Source: Bacteroidales bacterium UBA1374 (GTDB lineage: Bacteria > Bacteroidota > Bacteroidia > Bacteroidales > UBA932). From it: a DNA stretch of 64,000 nt. Made by a program: the position numbers and the translations under genes. Where the stretch lies: the NCBI GenBank assembly GCA_002305545.1, contig DBRG01000016.1, positions 124,001 to 188,000 on the forward strand, read 5' to 3'. Shown in pieces: positions 43,144 to 51,313 of this stretch (positions within the stretch are counted from its first letter, which is position 1; each line of letters opens with the position of its first letter). The notes under the pieces are model-generated. The model saw nothing but the letters and a program-made list of their open reading frames with translations, was not told the origin of the DNA and ran no database searches.

Positions 43144-44442
43144 ATGAATAAACCTGAATCCGGGATCAGATCCTTCCCCAGGAATTTCTGGACAGCCGTC
43201 AGTATGGAGTTCTTTGAACGCGGAGCCTATTACGGGGTTCTTTCCGTGTTGTCTGTTTACCTTGTCCTTTCTCCCGGTGAAGGGGGATTGGGCTTTTCCA
43301 GGGAAGCTGCAGGTGCCATTATGGGAACGATCCCTCCACTGCTTTATTTCCTGCCCCTAATTGCCGGGGCACTGGCAGACCGGTACGGATTCAGGAATAT
43401 TCTCATGATCGCTTTCTCCTTTATGATAACCGGCTATTTCCTGACCGGTTTCATGACCTCCTATGGGCTGGTTTTCGCTTCATTGGTTGTGATGGCCATA
43501 GGTGCAGGTTTCTTCAAACCTGTTATTTCGGGCACGATTGCCCACTCGACTACAGAAAAGAACTCCACGCTGGGTTTTGGCATCTTTTACTGGTCCATCA
43601 ACCTGGGGGCGTTTCTGTTTCCGCTCCTTTTGGTACCCGTGCTTAAAAAGGAATCCTACAGTTATGTTTTCTGGATGGCAGCAGCGGCAGGTGTGGTTTT
43701 GCTCCTGATAAATATCTTCCTCTACAGGGAGCCGATACGTGCCAGGGAAAAAGTTCCTTTCTCCAAAATTTTCGAAGACATAGCCCTCGTTTTCCGGGAC
43801 TGGAAATTCATTCTTATGATCCTGATCTATTCCGGTTTCTGGATCATGTATTTCCAGATGTACGGGACCGTTCTCTGGTATGTGAACGAATACATGGACA
43901 TGACCCCTGTGAACAATGCTGTGAATGGTCTCATTAGCTGGATGACACAGAAGCCGTCTGCCTGGGAATTTGACGTGGAACATGTCACTGTCCTGAACGC
44001 AGGGGTGATCATCCTCCTGCAACTGTTCGTATCCAGGATCGTAAGCCGTTTCAAGGCCCTGCCCACCATAATCACCGGCATAGGCCTGGGAACTGCGGGC
44101 ATGGCCATTCTGGCCTGTTCTTCCCATGCCTGGGTTTTTATAGCTGGCTGTATAGTTTTTACACTGGGGGAAATGACCGCACATCCCAAGTTTAATTCAT
44201 TCGTTGGACTTATTGCTCCATCCGGGAAAAAAGCCATTTATATGGGATATTCTTTTTTCTGCAGCGTGATTGGCAGTTTTGTGGGCGGTTTTGTGGGGGC
44301 GCCCCTGTACAGTCACTTTGTGGACAAGATGGGCAGGCCCGATTTACTATGGCTGATATTCAGCTGTGTAGGCATTCTGAGCATGGCAGGGCTCATATGG
44401 TTTAATCGTTATGTAATCAAAAAAGGATCCTCCCAGTCATGA
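43144..44442 (+). CDS. POT family proton-dependent oligopeptide transporter
   Basis: A 432-residue MFS-type transporter with about twelve helices. The ExxER proton-coupling motif is in MEFFERGAYYGVLSVLSVYL, followed by AGALADRYGFRNILM and FKPVISGTIAH, all typical of the POT/PTR family. It imports di- and tripeptides. The stop overlaps the start of the M24 peptidase gene by 4 bp (ATGA), a sensible pairing of uptake and cleavage. Confidence 0.85.
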   Translation: MNKPESGIRSFPRNFWTAVSMEFFERGAYYGVLSVLSVYLVLSPGEGGLGFSREAAGAIMGTIPPLLYFLPLIAGALADRYGFRNILMIAFSFMITGYFLTGFMTSYGLVFASLVVMAIGAGFFKPVISGTIAHSTTEKNSTLGFGIFYWSINLGAFLFPLLLVPVLKKESYSYVFWMAAAAGVVLLLINIFLYREPIRAREKVPFSKIFEDIALVFRDWKFILMILIYSGFWIMYFQMYGTVLWYVNEYMDMTPVNNAVNGLISWMTQKPSAWEFDVEHVTVLNAGVIILLQLFVSRIVSRFKALPTIITGIGLGTAGMAILACSSHAWVFIAGCIVFTLGEMTAHPKFNSFVGLIAPSGKKAIYMGYSFFCSVIGSFVGGFVGAPLYSHFVDKMGRPDLLWLIFSCVGILSMAGLIWFNRYVIKKGSSQS

Positions 44443-46232
44443 ATATATCGGAAAAAATCACAGCGCTCCGGCGCCTGATGGAACAGCAGGGTTGGGATGC
44501 AGCAGTCATCCCGGGCACAGACCCGCACGGCAGCGAATACCTCCCGGAACGGTGGCAACAAAGAAAGTGGATATCGGGTTTTACCGGTTCATTCGGAACC
44601 GTGGTCGTTACGCACACCCATGCCGGACTATGGACAGACACACGGTATTTTATCCAGGCGCGCAAAGAACTGGAAGGAACGGAATTCGAACTGCATCCCC
44701 TGCGTGTCCCGGATGCCGTGGATTACCCGCAATGGCTTGCTGCCAGCCTGCCGGCAGGATCTGTAACCTGCATTGACGGAGAGTGTATGACTTACCGGCA
44801 GGTTATGGCGCTGCACCAATCAGTCCGTGCCAACGCCGGCAGCGTTGTCGACAGGCCCTCTTACCTTGATGATATTGGCAGGGACAAGCCTCCCCTTCCG
44901 TTAAGCCCTGTCTTTGTCCTGGAACCGAAATACTGCGGCCGGGAAACGGAAGAAAAGATTCAGTGGCTGCGCAGGGAGTTATTCAACGGAGACTGTTCTC
45001 ACATCCTGCTCAGCGGACTGGACCAGATAGCCTGGCTTTTTAATATCCGCAGCCACGATATTCCCTATAATCCGGTAGCCATTGCTTACGCCCTGGTGGA
45101 TTCGCATAATGCCACCCTCTTCATAAGAGAGGCAAAAGTCGGGGATAGCGTTAAAAAAACACTCAGGGCGCAGGGGGTGGATATTGCTCCATACGAATCC
45201 CTGAAGGCCACGCTGGAAAGCATATCACCGGATTCGGTATTCATGGCCGATGGGGATACACTGAATCACAGCCTTTTCCAGTTTTTATTGTCCCGTTTTG
45301 GCACAGCGGGGGTAAAAGATGTCCCTTCCCCGGTCATCCTGGCAAAAGCCGTCAAAAATCCTGTTGAAACGGAAGGGTTCAGAAAAGCGTTCCTTCACGA
45401 CGGGCTGGCCATGGAGCGGTTCCTCTTCTGGCTGGAAAAAAGCCTGGAGCAAGATATCCCGCTATCAGAAAAAGATGCTGCAGACAAGCTGTCCTGGATG
45501 CGTACCCTCTCCCCGGATGCCATGGGCGACAGTTTTCAGTACATCCCGGCATACGGGGCCAATGCAGCTATGCCCCACTACAGCGCAGCGGCCGCTTCAT
45601 GCACCCGGCTGGAGAAAAAAGGGCTCTTCCTGATTGATTCGGGAGGTCATTACCTCTACGGAACCACAGACATCACCCGGACCGTCCCGCTGGGACCGCT
45701 GACTCCCCTGGAAAGGGAAGATTACACCGTGGCACTGAAAGGAATGATCGCCCTGAGCCGGGCCGTTTTTCTGAAAGGGACCAGGGGAACCCACCTGGAT
45801 ATGCTGGCCAAGGACCCGCTGTGGAGGTACCGCCGCAATTACGGACACGGGACGGGGCATGGGATCGGGCATTTTTTATGTGTGCATGAGGGTCCCCAGG
45901 ACATCAGGATGACCTGGAAAGACCAGGAACTCCTCCCCGGGATGGTCACTTCCAACGAGCCGGGCATTTACCGGGAGGGTTCCCATGGGGTGAGGCATGA
46001 GAACATCCTGTTATGCAAGGAGCTGGAAGAGAATGAATTCGGTCACTGGCTTGGCTTCGAGACCCTGACCCTGTGCCACATCGATACCTCGGCAATAGTT
46101 GTATCCCTTATGGAAAGGGGGGAAATCGAATGGCTCAACCGGTACAACAAAAGTGTATATGAGAAAATGGTTCCTTTCCTGACTTATGAAGAATCGCGCT
46201 GGCTTAAGGAGAAAACTGCCCCGCTTACTTGA
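44439..46232 (+). CDS. Xaa-Pro aminopeptidase (aminopeptidase P, M24B)
   Basis: A 597-residue long-form aminopeptidase P with two creatinase-like N-terminal domains (about 1-310) and a pita-bread catalytic domain. The metal ligands are visible: LIDSGGHYLYGTTDITRT (two Asp), GHGTGHGIGHFLCVHEGP (His), TSNEPGIYREG (Glu) and RHENILLC (Glu). It removes N-terminal residues preceding proline. No signal peptide, so cytoplasmic. It overlaps the POT transporter gene and convergently overlaps corA by 8 bp. Confidence 0.93.
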   Translation: MNISEKITALRRLMEQQGWDAAVIPGTDPHGSEYLPERWQQRKWISGFTGSFGTVVVTHTHAGLWTDTRYFIQARKELEGTEFELHPLRVPDAVDYPQWLAASLPAGSVTCIDGECMTYRQVMALHQSVRANAGSVVDRPSYLDDIGRDKPPLPLSPVFVLEPKYCGRETEEKIQWLRRELFNGDCSHILLSGLDQIAWLFNIRSHDIPYNPVAIAYALVDSHNATLFIREAKVGDSVKKTLRAQGVDIAPYESLKATLESISPDSVFMADGDTLNHSLFQFLLSRFGTAGVKDVPSPVILAKAVKNPVETEGFRKAFLHDGLAMERFLFWLEKSLEQDIPLSEKDAADKLSWMRTLSPDAMGDSFQYIPAYGANAAMPHYSAAAASCTRLEKKGLFLIDSGGHYLYGTTDITRTVPLGPLTPLEREDYTVALKGMIALSRAVFLKGTRGTHLDMLAKDPLWRYRRNYGHGTGHGIGHFLCVHEGPQDIRMTWKDQELLPGMVTSNEPGIYREGSHGVRHENILLCKELEENEFGHWLGFETLTLCHIDTSAIVVSLMERGEIEWLNRYNKSVYEKMVPFLTYEESRWLKEKTAPLT

Positions 46233-47181
46233 TCATTTTCCTCCTTCTGAACAAAAATATGGCCAGTACCACAGACATGAGCATCAGCAAAAGCAACAGG
46301 ATAAAATCCCATATCTGGTTCCCTGAAATGATGGGCAGTTTCACGTTCATGCCAAAAATACTGGCTATGAGCGTGGGCGGCATGAGAAGAAGGGAAACAA
46401 ATGTGAACACACGCATCAGTTTGTTCTGCTCCAGGTTGATAAGACCCAGTGCCGTATTCTGAAGGTATTCAAGCCGTTCAAAACTGAAATTGGCATGATG
46501 TATGAGTGAATCAATGTCTTTGTTCAGGATTTCCAGTTTTGTATACAAGTCCCTTGGAAATTTGTCGCTCTTGAAAATCCCGGACAGTATCCTTTGCTTG
46601 TCAACACCGTTTGTCCGGATGACCATGGTATTTTCCTGCAACTGATTCACATCCAGCAGAAAGGATTCATCCATGGATTCTCCCAGGTCAATTCTCCGGG
46701 ACAATTGCGTAATTTCCTTGGAAAGTATCTCCACCAGGTCGGCATCCACATCAATCCTGTTCTCCAGGATACTCACCATGATGTGGTAACCTGTGGGATA
46801 AAGTTTCAGGTTGTTCAGCAGTTTGCGCTGGACTTCGGCAAGGGTCCTGAGCGGTGTGTGCCGTAATGTAACCAAAATGCTCTCTGACAATATAAATGAT
46901 ACCGGGATAGAAGAATAATCGTCCGGTCCGGGGATCAGGAAGTTGGTGTTGGCAAAGATGGTGGTCTCTGTTTCCGAGTAACGGGAGGAAGATTCGATCT
47001 CCTCGGCCTGGGCCCTGCTCTGCAGCGTGGTATCCAGGAAATCCTCCGCTGCCCTTTTTTCATCCCCTGTGGGGTCGTGCAGATCAATCCATAAAACATC
47101 ATCCAATCCCAGTTTATCCAGGATTGTTACATCTGTATCGTTTAAGATTTGCCCTTTGTATTTGTAAAATATTTCGATCAT
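46225..47181 (-). CDS. corA: Magnesium/cobalt transporter CorA
   Basis: A 318-residue channel with a large cytoplasmic N-terminal funnel and two C-terminal membrane helices. The selectivity signature GMN lies in ASIFGMNVKLPI, and the basic tail FRRRKMIK follows TM2. The family carries Mg2+ inward as a pentamer. It is preceded by about 210 bases of leader with a promoter box, small reading frames and a hairpin ending 3 bases before the ATG. Confidence 0.94.
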   Translation of the reverse strand: MIEIFYKYKGQILNDTDVTILDKLGLDDVLWIDLHDPTGDEKRAAEDFLDTTLQSRAQAEEIESSSRYSETETTIFANTNFLIPGPDDYSSIPVSFILSESILVTLRHTPLRTLAEVQRKLLNNLKLYPTGYHIMVSILENRIDVDADLVEILSKEITQLSRRIDLGESMDESFLLDVNQLQENTMVIRTNGVDKQRILSGIFKSDKFPRDLYTKLEILNKDIDSLIHHANFSFERLEYLQNTALGLINLEQNKLMRVFTFVSLLLMPPTLIASIFGMNVKLPIISGNQIWDFILLLLLMLMSVVLAIFLFRRRKMIK

Positions 47182-47306
47182 GATGCGAAGTTTAACAGGT
47201 AAAACATACGGTTTGCAAACGTTTGTTTACCTTCAACTTCGCGGCTTTGATCTGACTTTATGAGCAATTTGCCAGCAGGTACCTGAATTCCCTGTATGTT
47301 TTTCAC
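47178..47306 (-). CDS. Possible 42-residue leader peptide overlapping corA (GTG start)
   Basis: A frame from GTG 47306 encodes 42 residues (begins KNIQGIQVPAGK after the start, ends MFYLLNFAS). Its TGA overlaps the corA ATG as ATGA, the same coupling seen between many neighbouring genes here. The hairpin at 47185-47242 lies inside it. There is no upstream ribosome site, the start is not ATG, and the protein matches nothing I know, so it may simply be an open stretch. Its geometry with corA is the main support. Confidence 0.3.
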   Translation of the reverse strand: MKNIQGIQVPAGKLLIKSDQSREVEGKQTFANRMFYLLNFAS

Positions 47307-47393
47307 GACAACGCATACCTAATTCTTTTTAAGTCCTTGCAAGCAATGGTTACTATGGTTAACTAACCGTCTGGCATTTGCTGATAGATAATT
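47182..47393 (-). promoter_or_regulatory. Long structured 5' leader of corA
   Basis: If transcription starts about 5 bp after the -7 box at 47398-47405, corA has a leader of roughly 210 bases. Its last 58 bases (47185-47242) form a hairpin: GCGAAGTT pairs with AACTTCGC, then AGGTAAA with TTTACCT, around an apical CAAACGTTTG palindrome. The arm ends 3 bases before the ATG and would hide the start region. A second small hairpin (GGTTA/TAACC) lies near 47349-47370. A 27-codon ATG frame (47233-47316) ends in the 5' arm of the large hairpin. Control of corA by structure, leader translation or a repressor at the palindrome are all possible. Confidence 0.5.
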
Positions 47394-47397
47394 TTTG

Positions 47398-47405
47398 CAA
47401 AGGTA
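47398..47405 (-). promoter_or_regulatory. Promoter -7 box (TACCTTTG) for corA
   Basis: Exact TAnnTTTG match, about 22 bp after the stop of the symporter gene, so corA need not rely on the upstream operon. Confidence 0.55.
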
Positions 47406-47426
47406 ACTTTTTTTTTCGAACAACCA

Positions 47427-48935
47427 TCAGGCTGTCACCCGGGGTGTTTTTTCCCTGAAAATCCACATTCCTAAAAACACGAGCAGTCCGTTAACTATCA
47501 GGACAGTGAATCCCAATCCGAAATGAAACCAGGCTTTGAATGCCAGGTCTGCCAGGTAACACAGAACGGGGGCTGCAAGGGCCAGGAAAGGGGTCACTTT
47601 GTCCCGCACCCGGTATTTTGTCAGGATACCGAAAAAGAAGAATCCCAGCAACGGTCCGTAGGTATAGGCAGCCAACAGGTAAACCAGGTTGATTATTGCC
47701 TGGTTATTGACAACGTATAAAACCAAAATGATGAGGAAGAACAACACAGCAAAAGACGCATGGATCAATTTCCGGATTCTGTCCTTCCGCTCCTGTGCCA
47801 GATCTTTCTTCTTGTTAAAGCCGAGAAAATCGATGCAAAAAGAGGTTGTCAGCGAAGTGAGTGCCCCGCCGGCACTGGGATACGATGCCGAAATCAGGCC
47901 AATTATGAAAAAAAGACCCACACCCAGGCCAAGGTATTGGGAAGCGATTACGGGGAACAACTTATCTGTCTGGGCTTTACTGAAAGTGCCCATGGCGTCG
48001 GCCAGCCCTATGCCCTGCATGCCTCCCAGTTGCTGGTTCACATAGATGGCCATTACGGCCCCCAGTGTCAGGAACAAAATATTCACCACAACCAGGGTGA
48101 TGCTGGTGGTATAAATATTTTTCTGAGCCGATTTCAGATCTTTGCAGGTCAGGTTCTTCTGCATCATCTCCTGGTCCAGCCCCGTCATGACTATGGTTAT
48201 GAATATCCCGCTAATGAATTGTTTTACCGCGTTGTTGGATGCGCTCCAGTCCCAGTTGAACCAGCTGGAATAATCCGTTGACACAACGGCGCGCGTCATG
48301 GTGATAAAATTCCAGTCCATGGCCCTGGCTATGGAAACAACCGTTAGAATAACAGCCAGCAGCATAAAGGTTGTTTGCAGCACATCGGTCCAGATGATGG
48401 TTTTTACCCCTCCCCGGTAGGTGTAAAGAAAAATCAGCAGCATGAACACGCCTGCCACAATCCAGAAAGGCACAGAACCTTCCGGCAGGAACGTGTGAAG
48501 GACCAGTACCACGATAAAGATCCTGACAGCAGCTCCCAGTATGCGTGAAACCATAAATACAGCGGCACCCGTGCGGTATGTTGTGAATCCGAATCGGTTT
48601 TCAAGGTACGTGTATATGGATGTGACATTCATTTTGTAATAGAGGGGCAGTAAAACTTTGGCAATAACCAGGTACCCTATCACAAAGCCGAGCACAAGGG
48701 GCATGTAGTAAAAATTTTCATTCATAACATTGCCCGGAACAGAGATGAAGGTCACCCCGCTTATTGAAGTGCCTACCATTCCATAAGCCACAATGGGCCA
48801 CGGGGATTTCTTATTCCCCAGGAAAAAGGAGTTGCTGTCGGCTTTTCGCGATGTGAGCCAGGAAATAAAAAAGAGCAGGGCCGTATAGAGCGCAAAAGCA
48901 GTTAACAGCCAGGAAAGCGGGAATGTATGTTCCAT
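47427..48935 (-). CDS. Sodium:solute symporter (SSS family), MurT-like candidate
   Basis: A 502-residue transporter with about thirteen helices of the SSS/SSF family: FFLGNKKSPWPIVAYGMVGT, SGVTFISVPGN, YLENRFGFTTYRTGAAVFMV, and DQEMMQKNLTCKDLKSAQKN. ATG 48935 was chosen because the frame upstream of it lies inside recR and is not transporter-like. It is the last gene of a kinase-murQ-recR-symporter set. Uptake of N-acetylmuramic acid is inferred from the operon, as in the murTKQ set described for Tannerella forsythia. Confidence 0.85.
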   Translation of the reverse strand: MEHTFPLSWLLTAFALYTALLFFISWLTSRKADSNSFFLGNKKSPWPIVAYGMVGTSISGVTFISVPGNVMNENFYYMPLVLGFVIGYLVIAKVLLPLYYKMNVTSIYTYLENRFGFTTYRTGAAVFMVSRILGAAVRIFIVVLVLHTFLPEGSVPFWIVAGVFMLLIFLYTYRGGVKTIIWTDVLQTTFMLLAVILTVVSIARAMDWNFITMTRAVVSTDYSSWFNWDWSASNNAVKQFISGIFITIVMTGLDQEMMQKNLTCKDLKSAQKNIYTTSITLVVVNILFLTLGAVMAIYVNQQLGGMQGIGLADAMGTFSKAQTDKLFPVIASQYLGLGVGLFFIIGLISASYPSAGGALTSLTTSFCIDFLGFNKKKDLAQERKDRIRKLIHASFAVLFFLIILVLYVVNNQAIINLVYLLAAYTYGPLLGFFFFGILTKYRVRDKVTPFLALAAPVLCYLADLAFKAWFHFGLGFTVLIVNGLLVFLGMWIFREKTPRVTA

Positions 48936-48948
48936 GTGCGATAAAGGG

Positions 48949-49566
48949 TTATTCTGGTTTAAAGGGCTGCCTGTTCTCAATAGACCTGCCCAGGGTAAGT
49001 TCGTCTGTGTATTCCAGCTGGTCACCAAATCCCACGCCCCGGGCTATGGTTGTGACAGTCAGTTTGTATGAGGCAATTTTTTTATAAAGATAAAAGCACG
49101 TGGTCTCTCCTTCCATGGTCGTGCTCAGGGCAAGTACCACTTCCCTGACCCCTCCCCTGCCAAGCCTTTCCATGAGTGGTTCAACAGCCAGGTCGGAAGG
49201 GCCTATGCCGTCTATGGGGGAAATGATTCCGCCCAGTACGTGGTATAAACCCTTATAGCGTCCGGTATGTTCAATGCTCATGACATCCCGTACATTTTCC
49301 ACAACGCAGATGATCCCCCGGTCACGCTCCGGGTTGGAACAAACCGGACACAGGGGGGCATCGGATATCATCCGGCATTCGGAACAATAAACAACTTTCC
49401 TGCGTAAATCCGTAATGCTTTGTGCCAGGTTTTCCGCCTCTTCCTCTTCCTGTCTAAGCAGGTGCAGGGCCAGCCTCAGGGCCGATTTCGGGCCGATGCC
49501 GGGAAGGCGTGAAAAGGCATCCACCGCCTTCTGCAACAGATCGGAGACATAACGGGGCTCAAACAT
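48949..49566 (-). CDS. recR: Recombination mediator protein RecR
   Basis: A 205-residue protein of the RecFOR pathway, which loads RecA onto gapped DNA. It has a helix-hairpin-helix (FSRLPGIGPKSALRLALHLL), a C4 zinc finger (CSECRMISDAPLCPVC) and a Toprim domain (GIICVVENVRDVMSIEHTG, VEPLMERL). It overlaps murQ by 8 bp and lies 13 bp before the symporter gene, i.e. embedded in a sugar-salvage operon. Confidence 0.97.
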   Translation of the reverse strand: MFEPRYVSDLLQKAVDAFSRLPGIGPKSALRLALHLLRQEEEEAENLAQSITDLRRKVVYCSECRMISDAPLCPVCSNPERDRGIICVVENVRDVMSIEHTGRYKGLYHVLGGIISPIDGIGPSDLAVEPLMERLGRGGVREVVLALSTTMEGETTCFYLYKKIASYKLTVTTIARGVGFGDQLEYTDELTLGRSIENRQPFKPE

Positions 49567-50383
49567 GGCGATTGTTTTTCACGGCGTGAACTGCCGAACG
49601 CACCGTTCCGTATTGCAACAGCAGGGAACGCGCTTTGTCGTAGTCTTCAATACCCGTATCTTCCATGATCATTTTGGTGCCCCGGTCAATGAGTTTGGCA
49701 TTGGAGAGCTGCATATCCACCATCTTGTTCCCGATCACATGGCCCAGGCGTATCATGACAGTAGTGGAGATCATATTCAGGATGAGTTTCTGGGCAGTAC
49801 CGGACTTCATCCTGGTAGAACCTGTGACAAATTCCGGTCCCACAACGGCAACAATGGGAATCTCGGCCTCCAGTGTCACGGGGGATCCGGGATTGCAGGT
49901 TATACAGGCGGTCAGCAGGCCCATTTTCCGGGCATTGCGAAGGGCCCCGATCACGTAAGGCGTCGTTCCCGACGCAGCAATTCCCACCACCACATCGTTG
50001 ATCCCGATATGGTGATCCCGCAGTTCCTCCCAACCTGCCTCCAGGCTGTCCTCGGCCTTCTCCACCGCCTTGCGTATGGCTGCATCCCCTCCGGCTATCA
50101 GGCCGATAACCAGATCGTACGGAGCCCCGAAAGTGGGAGGAATTTCCGAGGCGTCCAGAATGCCCAACCTGCCGCTGGTGCCCGCGCCCATGTAAAACAG
50201 CCTGCCGCCATCCTTCATGCGGGTAACAATTCCTTCCACCAGCTTCTCAATGTCCGGGATACAGGGGATTACCGCAGAAGGCACAGTCTGGTCCTCCCTG
50301 TTTATGTTTTCGAGCAATTCCCTGACGGGCATCTTTTCCAGATGATCGTACCGTGACCGTTGTTCTGTAAATTTCTGTATCAT
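49559..50383 (-). CDS. murQ: N-acetylmuramic acid 6-phosphate etherase
   Basis: A 274-residue SIS-domain enzyme that cleaves the lactyl ether of MurNAc-6-phosphate to GlcNAc-6-phosphate and D-lactate. Seen are RLFYMGAGTSGRLGILDASE (sugar-phosphate binding), GLIAGGDAAIRKAVE with the catalytic Glu region EDSLEAGWEEL, VGIAASGTTPYVIGAL, and TGSTRMKSGTAQKLILNM. It overlaps the kinase gene by 4 bp (ATGA) and recR by 8 bp. Confidence 0.96.
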   Translation of the reverse strand: MIQKFTEQRSRYDHLEKMPVRELLENINREDQTVPSAVIPCIPDIEKLVEGIVTRMKDGGRLFYMGAGTSGRLGILDASEIPPTFGAPYDLVIGLIAGGDAAIRKAVEKAEDSLEAGWEELRDHHIGINDVVVGIAASGTTPYVIGALRNARKMGLLTACITCNPGSPVTLEAEIPIVAVVGPEFVTGSTRMKSGTAQKLILNMISTTVMIRLGHVIGNKMVDMQLSNAKLIDRGTKMIMEDTGIEDYDKARSLLLQYGTVRSAVHAVKNNRHV

Positions 50384-51231
50384 TCCTGTTGGGCAATAAT
50401 ATTCCTGTGATATGCCACCAGCCCTTCAATGGGGGTACGAACGATCTTCCCCACCTTCATCCCGTGCCTGGCAGCCGATGCCAATACTTCTTCCCTGAAA
50501 TAATGCGCAACCGAGCCTACAATATTCACCGGGTAGGTTTTGTAGTCATAATGGATAATGTTGCGGGAGAAAAATTCATCAAAGGCTTTCCCAAGAAACT
50601 CCTGCACATAGGGATGCGACTGGTGATCCCCAAGGAATAAGGTGAACGAAGCCAGGAACCTGTTGGGCATGGGCTGTCTGTAAACTTTTTCTATGATATC
50701 CAGCAACCCGAGCTTGTATTGTTTTTCGAAAGCCTCACTCAAATCGCGGGGCAGCATCCTTTTCAGGTAATCGGAAACAAGCTTCTTTCCAAGTACCGCG
50801 CCGCCACCTTCATCTCCCAGAATGTAACCGCAGGCCGGCACGTTATCCACGATCTTCTCCCCGTCATAGAAACACGTATTGGCTCCCGTGCCGAGGATGG
50901 CGACAATGCCTTTTTCCGACCCGCATAGACACCGTGCGGCAGCCAGCAGGTCTGAATTGGCTTCCACGGAGCAACCGGGGAAAGCCGTCTGAAAACAACG
51001 TGTCAGGATGTCAATCTTATCCTTCCCGGCAACTCCTGCCCCGTAAAAAAACACCTGGCTGACATCCCCCCGTATGGCCGGTTTAAGGCTTTGTTCAATT
51101 GTTTTGAGAATGTCCTGTTCGGAAACAAAAAAAGGATTGATTCCTACTGTCTGGACGGCCTGAATAGTCCCGTCCCTGTGCACTACCCTCCAGGCAACTT
51201 TGGTAGATCCGCTGTCTGCAACCAATATCAT
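50380..51231 (-). CDS. BadF/NagK-family sugar kinase (MurNAc/GlcNAc kinase candidate)
   Basis: A 283-residue ASKHA-fold kinase: MILVADSGSTKVAWRVV (phosphate 1 motif), FFYGAGVAGKDK, VAILGTGANTCFYDG, and CGYILGDEGGGAVLGKKLVS. It matches the BadF/BadG and GlcNAc-kinase group. With murQ directly downstream it most likely phosphorylates MurNAc (MurK-like), feeding the etherase. ATG 51231 starts the conserved domain; the upstream frame is non-conserved and crosses the promoter region. A -7 box is 23 bp upstream. Confidence 0.87.
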   Translation of the reverse strand: MILVADSGSTKVAWRVVHRDGTIQAVQTVGINPFFVSEQDILKTIEQSLKPAIRGDVSQVFFYGAGVAGKDKIDILTRCFQTAFPGCSVEANSDLLAAARCLCGSEKGIVAILGTGANTCFYDGEKIVDNVPACGYILGDEGGGAVLGKKLVSDYLKRMLPRDLSEAFEKQYKLGLLDIIEKVYRQPMPNRFLASFTLFLGDHQSHPYVQEFLGKAFDEFFSRNIIHYDYKTYPVNIVGSVAHYFREEVLASAARHGMKVGKIVRTPIEGLVAYHRNIIAQQE

Positions 51232-51254
51232 AATGACCCTGTTTGATGAGGTTA

Positions 51255-51262
51255 CAAATTTA
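51255..51262 (-). promoter_or_regulatory. Promoter -7 box (TAAATTTG) for the kinase-murQ-recR-symporter operon
   Basis: Exact TAnnTTTG match 23 bp before ATG 51231; divergent from the box at 51285-51292. Confidence 0.55.
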
Positions 51263-51284
51263 GACAAATTGCGAAACAAATTGC

Positions 51285-51292
51285 TACCTTTG
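51285..51292 (+). promoter_or_regulatory. Promoter -7 box (TACCTTTG) for the acyl-CoA synthetase gene
   Basis: Exact TAnnTTTG match 21 bp before ATG 51314. Confidence 0.55.
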
Positions 51293-51313
51293 TAAGATAA
51301 ACACGCTATATTC

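Noticed and set aside
48936..49028. N-terminal extension of the SSS symporter
   Set aside because: It lies inside recR and lacks transporter features; ATG 48935 begins the first membrane helix.
49565..50356. 263-codon plus-strand frame opposite murQ
   Set aside because: His/Gly/Pro-rich sequence without domain features, fully covered by murQ.
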